64,000 bases of DNA from an uncultured Porphyromonadaceae bacterium (GTDB taxonomy: Bacteria; Bacteroidota; Bacteroidia; Bacteroidales; Muribaculaceae): the NCBI GenBank assembly GCA_947176755.1, contig CAMWRW010000005.1, positions 1 through 64,000 of the forward strand, written 5' to 3'. The notes under the pieces were generated by a model. The model ran no database searches, was not told where the DNA came from, and worked only from the letters and a program-made list of their open reading frames with translations. Both the position numbers and the translations under genes were made by a program. Shown in pieces: positions 48,189 through 56,644 of the stretch; position 1 is the stretch's first letter, and every line of letters begins with the position of its first letter.

Positions 48189-49130
48189 TTAGCGACTAAG
48201 TTTAAGGCCATATACTTTTCCACCTTCGGTGAGGACCATTACGGCATAGAAACCGCTGCCAAGCGACGAAAGATCGAGCGACAACAACGGGGTTCCTTCC
48301 GAATAACGTTCAAGTTTCCAGGTTCCTTCCATACCGTATACCCTGACCATTCTTACGTTTTCGGGAAAAGATATTGAATAGTGGGCTCCTCCGAGATATT
48401 TCACCACCGGACGAGTTGGATTTATCAGTTCTTCGAGTGCGGCCGCTTTCATACGCTCCTCCTCTTCCAGCTCGGAGATAAATGAATTATAGAACTCGAA
48501 CGGCACATCTTCAGCTTCCATTTCGTTTCCAAGCACATCCTCAAGCACATAATCTCGGAACCGCTCCGGATCATACACCGGGAATTCCACCGCGGAAGGA
48601 ATCATAATCCATCCGTTCCGACGATCAATAAGCTCAATAAATTCCTGTTGTTCGTCTGTGAGTGCCTCAAACTCCGGAGTTGAATAAGGGTTATTGAGGA
48701 AAGCATATATAGCCTGCGGCATCTTTTGCCATGCTTCAATGGCCCTGTCAGGTGTCCGGGAGTCATAACGGATAAGTTCTATTTCTCGGGCGTATTGCGT
48801 AAGTAGCTTTTTCTCATCCGCTCCAAGCTTATCTTTATCAAACCGGCCTTTAAGTCCATATCCAAGGACCGGGAAGGCCTTGCTATCAGCTGATATAATC
48901 ACAAATCCTCCTTTCGGATGATTATATACATAGAAAGGAGCGAAAAGTCTGTTGGTGGTCAGCTGCCGACCGTTCCAATGAAGTTTAGGGGCCGCTACAT
49001 GCTCTCCATAGGCTGCATTGAAAAATGTGGCTGCAATTCCTGCGGCCTGTTTCTGCGACACATTCTCAGCATCTGCAAACAGAGCCATCGGCATAGCGGT
49101 CATCACCAGCAGTTTCTTTAGTAATTTCAT
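48189..49130 (-). CDS. Secreted Spi (streptopain-inhibitor-like) domain protein without a C10 protease domain
   Basis: Signal peptide; SQKQAAGIAATFFNAAYG..APFYVYNHPKGGFVIISADSKAFPVLGYGLKGRFD is Spi/C10-propeptide-like; C-terminal sorting-like LDLSSLGSGFYAVMVLTEGGKVYGLKLSR. Confidence 0.8.
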   Translation of the reverse strand: MKLLKKLLVMTAMPMALFADAENVSQKQAAGIAATFFNAAYGEHVAAPKLHWNGRQLTTNRLFAPFYVYNHPKGGFVIISADSKAFPVLGYGLKGRFDKDKLGADEKKLLTQYAREIELIRYDSRTPDRAIEAWQKMPQAIYAFLNNPYSTPEFEALTDEQQEFIELIDRRNGWIMIPSAVEFPVYDPERFRDYVLEDVLGNEMEAEDVPFEFYNSFISELEEEERMKAAALEELINPTRPVVKYLGGAHYSISFPENVRMVRVYGMEGTWKLERYSEGTPLLSLDLSSLGSGFYAVMVLTEGGKVYGLKLSR

Positions 49131-49183
49131 AAAATATTAACGTCTGAGCAGCCTGATTTCTTACTTTTTCCAACCCATTTTCC

Positions 49184-49212
49184 AAAAAAATTGCCCTCAC
49201 TAAGGAGGGCAA
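49184..49212 (-). terminator. Terminator after the MFS gene
   Basis: Minus strand TTGCCCTCCTTAGTGAGGGCAATTTTTTT. Confidence 0.88.
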
Positions 49213-49243
49213 TCATGCAGGGGTTATATAAAATCGGGAATTA

Positions 49244-50959
49244 TCATAGTTCGGCAGTTGACGCCTCTTCTTCGATAAACTTATCTTCATTCTTGATATT
49301 GGGCAATTCAAGACCGAGATGTTTCTTCGCATCAACAGCCTTCAGCACGAATCCGAGGATAAGAGCGAGAACGCCAAGACAAGCGAGCATCACAAGGGGA
49401 GCCGTGTAATTATAGCTTACGGCAGCCTGCTCAGGAGACAATGCGCCGCTTGCAAGTCCTTCAGTGATTTCGGGATTGGTCTTATCAAGAATCTTACCGA
49501 TAAGCATCGGGAACAACCAGAGACCGATATTTTGAATCCAGAAAATAAGAGCGTATGCAGAGCCTATAATTTTCGCGTCAACAAGTTTAGGAACACTCGG
49601 CCATAAGGATGCCGGAACGAGCGAGAAGGAGGCTCCGAGCACGAGGATGGTGACATAAGCCACAATCACCCCTCCAACAGGACTATTCTTGAACAAGGGA
49701 AGAATGAAAGCAAACGTGAGGTGACAGATGATAAGAAGAAGAGCGCCAAGAATAAGCATCGAGGCCGCCTTTCCCTTATAATCGACATAATTTCCGAGAA
49801 TCGGCGTGATACCGACAGCCAAAAGGGGGAACACGGCGAAGATTGCGGAAGCCGACTGACGCATGAAGCCCATATAGCAATAAATCACGAGAGCTACAAT
49901 CGCAGTGACAAGCATTGCATATTTCACAGGCTTGTTTTTCGAGAAATTGCTTGCGAACGAGGCTACGGCCACAACAATCATAATGATATACTGAACAACA
50001 GTCACCGTATCGGAAGCCCAGAAGGAAGTTGGATCCACATCAGTGAATGTCAGATTACACTGAAGCATGTTGACGGCATACTTCTGGAAGGGGAAGATCG
50101 CTGAATAATAGAGCACGCAAAGGAGCGCCACCACCCAGAAAGCCCAACTTGAGAGAATCTTGCCTATGTCGCTGATCTTGAAAGGTTCGTCTTTTTCCTC
50201 AGCTTCTCCGGACTGTTCGTCAAGTTTCTTATCCATAAAGAAGTAGACAATAAACATTATCAGAGCAATCATCAGGAGGACAACGGCGAAAGCAACCGAA
50301 CGCGCCACGCTGATATCTCCGCCGAGTTCTGCGAAGAGGGGCGAGAAAATCATACATGTTGCGACACCAAGGCGCGCCAAAGCCATTTCGGAACCCATTG
50401 CGAGAGCCATCTCGCGGCCTTTGAACCATTTCACAATACCGCGGCTGACGGTGATACCGGCCATTTCGACGCCACAACCGAAGATCATGAAACCAACGGC
50501 AGAGAGTTTCGCAGAAGCAGGCATTCCCTCGTAGAAGGGAGAGATGCCGAGCTCATCAAAGCCGGGGATATAGTTGAGATGGTTTGTGAACCACACATCG
50601 AGCGAGCTTCCAAGGAATGCATCGGTCAGTGCATACCAGTTGATGGATGCGCCGACCAGCATCACGACTCCCGAGAGGACTGCCGTGAAGCGCACTCCCA
50701 TCTTGTCGAGGATGATTCCTGCAAAGATCAGGAAGAAAATAAATACATTCAGGAATGTTTCCGATCCCTGCATAGTTCCGAACGCAGTGGAATCCCAACC
50801 ACGTGTGCTCTGAAGAAGGTCCTTGATTGGCGACAAAATGTCCATAAAGATATATGAACAGAACATCGCAAACGCCAGGAGGCCAAGTGCCGTCCAGCGC
50901 GCCCACGCCTTGTCGCGCAACAGTTCGACCTTCGACTGCTTCAATGTTACATCTGCCAT
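49244..50959 (-). CDS. MFS transporter
   Basis: 571 aa, about 12 TM; WARWTALGLLAFAMFCSYIFMDILSPIKDLLQ..GTMQGSETFLNVF. Confidence 0.9.
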   Translation of the reverse strand: MADVTLKQSKVELLRDKAWARWTALGLLAFAMFCSYIFMDILSPIKDLLQSTRGWDSTAFGTMQGSETFLNVFIFFLIFAGIILDKMGVRFTAVLSGVVMLVGASINWYALTDAFLGSSLDVWFTNHLNYIPGFDELGISPFYEGMPASAKLSAVGFMIFGCGVEMAGITVSRGIVKWFKGREMALAMGSEMALARLGVATCMIFSPLFAELGGDISVARSVAFAVVLLMIALIMFIVYFFMDKKLDEQSGEAEEKDEPFKISDIGKILSSWAFWVVALLCVLYYSAIFPFQKYAVNMLQCNLTFTDVDPTSFWASDTVTVVQYIIMIVVAVASFASNFSKNKPVKYAMLVTAIVALVIYCYMGFMRQSASAIFAVFPLLAVGITPILGNYVDYKGKAASMLILGALLLIICHLTFAFILPLFKNSPVGGVIVAYVTILVLGASFSLVPASLWPSVPKLVDAKIIGSAYALIFWIQNIGLWLFPMLIGKILDKTNPEITEGLASGALSPEQAAVSYNYTAPLVMLACLGVLALILGFVLKAVDAKKHLGLELPNIKNEDKFIEEEASTAEL

Positions 50960-51029
50960 AGTCTGAAAGTTGTTAATGCCGATATTCGGCCGTTGCGTTA
51001 TTATTAGTGATTATTAGTTTCAAAACGCA

Positions 51030-51066
51030 TTACCCACCCCGTGTCTAATGACACAGGATGGGTAAA
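51030..51066 (-). terminator. Terminator-like hairpin between pfp and the MFS gene
   Basis: TTACCCA..GTGTC-TAAT-GACAC..TGGGTAA. Confidence 0.6.
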
Positions 51067-51099
51067 AATTATTCAGGAATGCCGGGCCGGCCGGTCATT

Positions 51100-52758
51100 T
51101 CAATTGATTTCTTTGCCATGTTCGAGGAGCAGCGTCATCGAGGGACGGTCGCACACTTCGGAGGGACCGAAATACTGGATCGGACCGGGATACTGATAGA
51201 GAGTGTTGAGCGCGAGCGTCTCACGCATTGAAGCGAACTTGAGGTAGGGACGTCCGTGGAGATCAACGAGAGCTTTCTGAATCACAGGTTTCATCTCGCC
51301 CTTGCGGCGCTCCATATTCATCATCATCGTGATGGGGATACCTCCGGCAATCCATTTCTCACTCGGTTCGGTAAGATTGCGGACGCTTGACATGTAACCG
51401 GTAAGACCGGAGTTGATCAGCATCGCGGCATTATATCCGAGCGCATAAGTATAATCTGCATCAAAGTTCGTCGGATCTGCGCAACGTCCTTCATAGCCGA
51501 AGAAGTGGTGCTGAGCATTAAATTTACCGTCATACTGACCTTCGAGGGCCATTTCATCAAGACGCTTGGCAACCATTTCACTGAGAAGCGACTCGGTCTC
51601 GATCAGAGATACCTGAACGTTACCGTGGCTATCACGGTCAAGACTGAGCTGGAGAGCGATATTCTTCGGAAGCGACTTGTAAAGGTCAGCGTTTGCGGGC
51701 GAGAGAAGCGAATGGATTTTCTCAAGTTTATCCATCTCTTCGAGATTTGCAAGCTCCTCATTGTTAGCTTCGATAACATCGTTAAGCTCGCTTATAAGTG
51801 CTTTTACCGAAGGAATGAATTCGATAAGTCCTTCAGGAATCAGAACTGTTCCGAAGTTCCAGCCCAATTTCGCACGCTCTGAGATAACGTAACAGATATA
51901 GCTGACGATATTGTCGAGAGTCATTCTCTTAGCCTGAACCTCCTCGGAGATAATACAGATGTTCGGCTGGGTCTCAAGCGCACATTCAAGAGCGATGTGA
52001 GAAGCGGAACGGCCCATTAACTTGATAAAGTGGTAATATTTCTTTGCTGAGTTGCAGTCGCGCTGGATGTTACCGATAACTTCGCTATAGACCTTGCATG
52101 CGGTGTCGAAACCGAAAGAAGTTTCAATCCATTCATTCTTAAGGTCGCCGTCGATGGTCTTGGGAACTCCAATCACCTGAACTCCGGCACCAATATTTTT
52201 GTAATATTCGGCGAGGACGGCAGCATTAGTGTTGGAGTCGTCACCACCGATGATCACAAGTGCCTTGATGTTGAGTTCTTTAAGAATCTTCAATCCTGCA
52301 TCAAACTGCTCAGGTTTCTCAAGTTTCGTACGACCGGAGCCAATGATATCGAAACCGCCAGTGTTGCGATATTCCTTGATAATACCTGCGGTCAATTCCA
52401 TATACTGATGGTTGATGAACCCGGCAGGGCCCATAAGGAACCCGTAAAGACGGTTCTCTTTATTAAGGCTTTTCAGACCATCGAAAATACCGCTGACCAC
52501 ATTATGTCCGCCGGGAGCCTGGCCTCCGGAAAGAATGATACCAACGTTAAACGGCTCCTCCACACGGATAGGATTCTCATCCTGTTCGAATTCCACGATG
52601 GGCATTCCGTATGTGTGAGGGAACAGGTCCTTGATAGCTGCCTGATCTGCTACCGATTCAGTGGGCTTGCCAAACTTGACTTTTACAGCTCCCTGAAGAT
52701 CTTTGGGGAGCTTGGGCTGGTACTCAGATCTTACTCTCTGAAGCGCACTTTTTTTCAT
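51100..52758 (-). CDS. pfp: Diphosphate--fructose-6-phosphate 1-phosphotransferase
   Basis: Start MKKSALQRVRSEYQPKLPK (52758); GIILSGGQAPGGHNVVSGIFDGL, LVIIGGDDSNTNAAVLAEYY, GVPKTIDGDLKN, KLMGRSASHIALECAL. Confidence 0.95.
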   Translation of the reverse strand: MKKSALQRVRSEYQPKLPKDLQGAVKVKFGKPTESVADQAAIKDLFPHTYGMPIVEFEQDENPIRVEEPFNVGIILSGGQAPGGHNVVSGIFDGLKSLNKENRLYGFLMGPAGFINHQYMELTAGIIKEYRNTGGFDIIGSGRTKLEKPEQFDAGLKILKELNIKALVIIGGDDSNTNAAVLAEYYKNIGAGVQVIGVPKTIDGDLKNEWIETSFGFDTACKVYSEVIGNIQRDCNSAKKYYHFIKLMGRSASHIALECALETQPNICIISEEVQAKRMTLDNIVSYICYVISERAKLGWNFGTVLIPEGLIEFIPSVKALISELNDVIEANNEELANLEEMDKLEKIHSLLSPANADLYKSLPKNIALQLSLDRDSHGNVQVSLIETESLLSEMVAKRLDEMALEGQYDGKFNAQHHFFGYEGRCADPTNFDADYTYALGYNAAMLINSGLTGYMSSVRNLTEPSEKWIAGGIPITMMMNMERRKGEMKPVIQKALVDLHGRPYLKFASMRETLALNTLYQYPGPIQYFGPSEVCDRPSMTLLLEHGKEIN

Positions 52759-53022
52759 TATCTTAGTCTCTATATTAGAAGTGATTATATCCTTCCTGTC
52801 AGGCAGCAACGTTTCATAGCGATTCGATTTTTCAACTAACTAAGATGCCGCCATTTCATATCCCGACTTACACAACAAACCAACCGGCGCCGGAGTGGCA
52901 CACGTTGTTGCAACGCCGAAATTTCCGCCGCAAAGTTACCTAATTTTTTTTGATTAGCCAATAATAGACGCAAGGTTTTCCAGCCTCCCCCTCCGCGAGG
53001 AATTCCCATTCCGCATCATCTA

Positions 53023-54345
53023 TCATTTATAACGGGAATAAATCTCGACACCCATCTGTTTGGCTTTGCGGATGTCGCTTTCATTATTGGGATCCACACC
53101 ATATTTCGATAACGGAGGTACCACAACCCTTGTGCCGGGACGGATTCTATCCGGGTGCCCAAGAAAACTCTCGTTCTCTTTATAGATATAAGGCCAAAGA
53201 TTGTAGTTGCCATAGTGAGCTTTCGCCATTGTCGTCAGAAACCGTGTATGGCTGATTGTGTCATAGACAACTTGAGACTGTTTTGCTGTGGATTCCGCAT
53301 CAGATACCGGTGTAGGGACCTCCGGAGCATCTTCATAAACAGAAATAGCTGAATCTTCCGATGCCGATGACTTGATAACCTCGCTTTTCCCCGCTTCAAC
53401 AGCTAAGGAATCATCTACAACCGGGGTAGCTTCTGACTTGAACGCCGGGGCGGCAACATAATTGCGCATATAAATATAGACACCGAGCCCTACAAGACAG
53501 CACAAAGCCACGCCGGAAGCAAATCCGGAGAGGAACTTGTAAGTTCCGCGCTTTCTCTTCCTTTCCGGATACAATGATTGAGCAATCCTAACTTCTTCAT
53601 CTACTGATTCATCTTTCAAGTCAGAATCCGAAGCAACGGCTGAGACATCGTCAGATCCTGATTCCTGAGTTGACGCAGATTCAGAATACTCGTTATATAG
53701 CGAATACTCTTCATTACCGGAATTCGATTCAGTATATGTAGCGGAAGAAGAAGAATCATCCTGCGGCGTGGTATCAGACGAATATTGAACGTATAAATCC
53801 TGTGATACTTCCAACTCATCATCAGACGATTCAACAGTTTCCTCCTTATCATTATTGTCATCTGCGGTATTCTTGAGAAGCTCATCCGCGAAGTCGTCGA
53901 CACCTGTTTCCTCATCAATTTCATCCTGAATAAAATCCAGTTTGCCTCCCTCCACAGTGACAATATTTTCATCACCTGCAGAGTGAGCTTCTTCAGAAAT
54001 CGCAACCGAATCGGGGTCAAAGCCATCGTTAAGTTCAATGGTCTCGAACATATCGAATGGAGCGTTGATCTCCTCAGCCAATTCCTTTGACGGTGTAAAA
54101 AGAAGTTTTTTGTGAGCAGCTATTATTACTTCCTCTCCGGTGGAGACATCGACACTTTTCCTCTCCTCAACTTCGGCAACTTTGAACGTGCCGAGCTGGC
54201 GGATGCTGACTTCGCCTTCATCCAGAAGTTTAGACTGAAGAAGAGAAAAAAATTCCCTGATGAAATCTTCGGTCTCTTTACGCGTATCGCCCGTTGCATC
54301 CGCTAAACGGCCAATGATTCCGGGGAGAGTAATTTTTTCACTCAT
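53023..54345 (-). CDS. HU/IHF-like domain - acidic linker - TM helix - LysM domain fusion protein
   Basis: N-terminal ITLPGIIGRLADATGDTRKETEDFIREFFSLLQSKLLDEGEVSIRQLGTFKVAEVEERKSVDVSTGEEVIIAAHKKLLFTPSKELAEEIN (HU fold); RKRKR then YKFLSGFASGVALCCLVGLGVYIYM; C-terminal LTTMAKAHYGNYNLWPYIYKENESFLGHPDRIRPGTRVVVPP (LysM). The track start at 54351 is TTG; ATG at 54345 preferred. Confidence 0.93.
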   Translation of the reverse strand: MSEKITLPGIIGRLADATGDTRKETEDFIREFFSLLQSKLLDEGEVSIRQLGTFKVAEVEERKSVDVSTGEEVIIAAHKKLLFTPSKELAEEINAPFDMFETIELNDGFDPDSVAISEEAHSAGDENIVTVEGGKLDFIQDEIDEETGVDDFADELLKNTADDNNDKEETVESSDDELEVSQDLYVQYSSDTTPQDDSSSSATYTESNSGNEEYSLYNEYSESASTQESGSDDVSAVASDSDLKDESVDEEVRIAQSLYPERKRKRGTYKFLSGFASGVALCCLVGLGVYIYMRNYVAAPAFKSEATPVVDDSLAVEAGKSEVIKSSASEDSAISVYEDAPEVPTPVSDAESTAKQSQVVYDTISHTRFLTTMAKAHYGNYNLWPYIYKENESFLGHPDRIRPGTRVVVPPLSKYGVDPNNESDIRKAKQMGVEIYSRYK

Positions 54346-54347
54346 AA

Positions 54348-54641
54348 TCAAAGATTGTTTTCGTTATTGCGGATCTTTTGTTTTAACAGAGCCGAAGGCC
54401 TGAAGTTTAATGTCAACCGAGGGGGAATGAGGAGTCTTTTGCCTGTAGATGGATGGACCACTACCCTTTCGAGTCGCTTTCGGGGCTCAAAATTGCCAAA
54501 GGAGGGCACGGAGACCGCTGTATCGGATTTCACGGATTCAGAAACGAGATAGGCGAATTCGTCAATCAGAAACTCAATATCCTCTGCCGGCCTGTTCAGG
54601 CGCTTGCACAACTCGTCAATTATATCCTTATGATCTGCCAT
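54348..54641 (-). CDS. HU family DNA-binding protein (97 aa)
   Basis: DHKDIIDELCKRLNRPAEDIEFLIDEFAYLVSESVKSDTAVSVPSFGNFEPRKRLERVVVHPSTGKRLLIPPRLTLNFRPSALLKQKI. Confidence 0.9.
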   Translation of the reverse strand: MADHKDIIDELCKRLNRPAEDIEFLIDEFAYLVSESVKSDTAVSVPSFGNFEPRKRLERVVVHPSTGKRLLIPPRLTLNFRPSALLKQKIRNNENNL

Positions 54642-54703
54642 TGGAAGTTAATGTATTCGGGAAATACGCCTGAATGACAAGGGGCGTTCCTCAAGATGAA
54701 CCA

Positions 54704-54735
54704 CAAAGATAATCCACTTCTTGAAACCATCCAAA
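54704..54735 (-). promoter_or_regulatory. Consensus Bacteroidetes promoter for the HU / HU-TM-LysM operon
   Basis: Minus strand TTTG (54732-54735), 20-bp gap, TATCTTTG (54704-54711). Confidence 0.75.
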
Positions 54736-54840
54736 TTTATCGAATCAAAAGGTTATAAAAACACGCCGACCGATCCTGTGGCGGACGGCCGGCAATATTT
54801 TATCAATAATTAAAAGGATTAAAATCTTCCTAACAATTAA

Positions 54841-55782
54841 TTATTTAAGTTTCAGAATCTGACCTGCTCGGATTTTATCGGCGTTCGATAGGCCGTTAAG
54901 ACGACGAAGTGTAGTTGCCGACATTCCATAGCTTCTTGCGATAGAGGAAAGCGTGTCACCTTTTTTCACCGTATAGCTTGCGGGATTGGCCGCAGCGGAC
55001 TTGTAGGGATTTTCTTTCTCCGATTTTGCCATCTGACGAGACGGGGCAAAATTGCGGGCCTTCGTGTAAGTTGACTTAGAGAACTGATATGTGTCAGTGT
55101 GAGTCGTTTGGTTAGCGAAGTCGAAGATAGCGGATGGATTGATTGCATACCCCATAAATCGGGTCTCGAAATGGAGGTGCGGTCCGGTGCTTCGACCCGT
55201 GCTTCCGCCAAGACCGATCGGATCTCCGGCTTTTACCACCTGATCAGGCTTAACAAGATGTTTATTAAGGTGACCATAAACCGTCTCAAGCCCGTTTGGG
55301 TGGCGGATAATCACATAGTTACCATAACCCTTGGCTTCATAATTCGTTAGACGGACTTTTCCGTCAAAAGCGGCATAAATAGTGTCGTTCGAACGGATCG
55401 CAAGATCGACTCCCTTGTGCATTCGGCCGAACTTAGCTCGATAGCCGTAGTTGGATGTGATCTTACCGGGACAGGGCATAAAGTAACCGGAAACATCAAT
55501 CGTCTTTGAGTTTGGCACATCAGCCTCTCTGAATGGATTAACCTGTTTGGAATTCCAACCTTCGGTATAGATGTCAAGCTCCGGCTCGATGTCGTCGATA
55601 AGATCGATAAAGGTGTTTTTTTCTACGAGCTTAATCTGGTCCTGACTTTTCGCCTGGCTTGCAAGGAGCTCCTTGTGAGCTTGAGAGTGAGGAGATTTGG
55701 AAGTGATTTTTTGGGCGCTCACGGGAAGGATTGCAAAAGCCGCAATCAAGCATGCGCCCAGTATATTTTTATATTCTATCAT
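54841..55782 (-). CDS. M23 metallopeptidase with C-terminal LysM domain
   Basis: YGYRAKFGRMHKGVDLAIRSNDTIYAAFDGKVRLTNYEAKGYGNYVIIRHPNGLETVYGHL..GSTGRSTGPHLHFETR; YTVKKGDTLSSIARSYGMSATTLRRLNGLSNADKIRAGQILKLK. Confidence 0.97.
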   Translation of the reverse strand: MIEYKNILGACLIAAFAILPVSAQKITSKSPHSQAHKELLASQAKSQDQIKLVEKNTFIDLIDDIEPELDIYTEGWNSKQVNPFREADVPNSKTIDVSGYFMPCPGKITSNYGYRAKFGRMHKGVDLAIRSNDTIYAAFDGKVRLTNYEAKGYGNYVIIRHPNGLETVYGHLNKHLVKPDQVVKAGDPIGLGGSTGRSTGPHLHFETRFMGYAINPSAIFDFANQTTHTDTYQFSKSTYTKARNFAPSRQMAKSEKENPYKSAAANPASYTVKKGDTLSSIARSYGMSATTLRRLNGLSNADKIRAGQILKLK

Positions 55783-55828
55783 ATCTAATAATGTTGGCGT
55801 CGGGGAAAGGAAGATCTAATTCCGGAAA

Positions 55829-56290
55829 TTAAATCTCGCCGGCCCCGTAGAGGAAATTGAGGTTTTCTGGCACATAGTCGAACAGTTCTTCCGGAGAGAA
55901 GAATCTGGCGACCTCGGCCTGAGCATTCTCTACGCTATCGGAAGCATGAACAATGTTCATCTGCCCGCTTACGCAGAAATCCCCGCGCAACGTTCCCGGC
56001 AAAGCATTTCTGCCGTTAGTTACACCGGTCATTTCACGGAATACTCTCACAACCTCAACGCCGGCAAGACAAATAACGATAACCGGCGTACAAGTCATCT
56101 GTTTTACAAGTTCAGGAAAGAAAGGTTTCTCAACAAGATGAGAATAATGCGCACGACACATTTCCTCAGTCATCCTGATCATCTTCATACCTTGAATTAT
56201 GATTCCACGTTTCTCAATCCGATTAATGATTTCACCTATCAATGATCGTTCGATACACGAAGGTTTCAATATTGCCAAGGTTCTTTCCAT
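55829..56290 (-). CDS. ndk: Nucleoside diphosphate kinase
   Basis: MERTLAILKPSCIERSLIGEIINRIEKRG; GTLRGDFCVSGQMNIVHASDSVENAQAEVARFF. Confidence 0.95.
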   Translation of the reverse strand: MERTLAILKPSCIERSLIGEIINRIEKRGIIIQGMKMIRMTEEMCRAHYSHLVEKPFFPELVKQMTCTPVIVICLAGVEVVRVFREMTGVTNGRNALPGTLRGDFCVSGQMNIVHASDSVENAQAEVARFFSPEELFDYVPENLNFLYGAGEI

Positions 56291-56473
56291 CGTTAAACAA
56301 ATTTTAATATTTCCTTATTCTGTCTGCTCAAAGTTAATTACTTGGCCTTCTTTATGCAACCTTTCCGCAAAAAATATTTCTACAAAAGTTCTTAATTTTT
56401 GTATACCGCATTTGCTAAGTCACTAAAATTCGTGACCGTTACAATGAAATTATGTTTTATAACATATATTCTT

Positions 56474-56506
56474 TAGTTTTGCACAAAAGCAAAGAAGTGT
56501 GCAAAA
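56474..56506 (+). promoter_or_regulatory. -7 element TAGTTTTG plus 9-bp inverted repeat upstream of mscS-like gene
   Basis: TAGTTTTG (56474-56481); TTTTGCACA (56477-56485) / TGTGCAAAA (56498-56506). Confidence 0.6.
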
Positions 56507-56644
56507 ATCCGGCTTGCTAAATTGTTAACATTTGTTAATCAACTTATATGGTTTCCTTTTTCAACATATTACCACTTTTGTCATTGAAATTGAACAACTG
56601 ATTGCTCTGAGCGTTGAAATGTTAAAAACAATAAATAAGAACAA

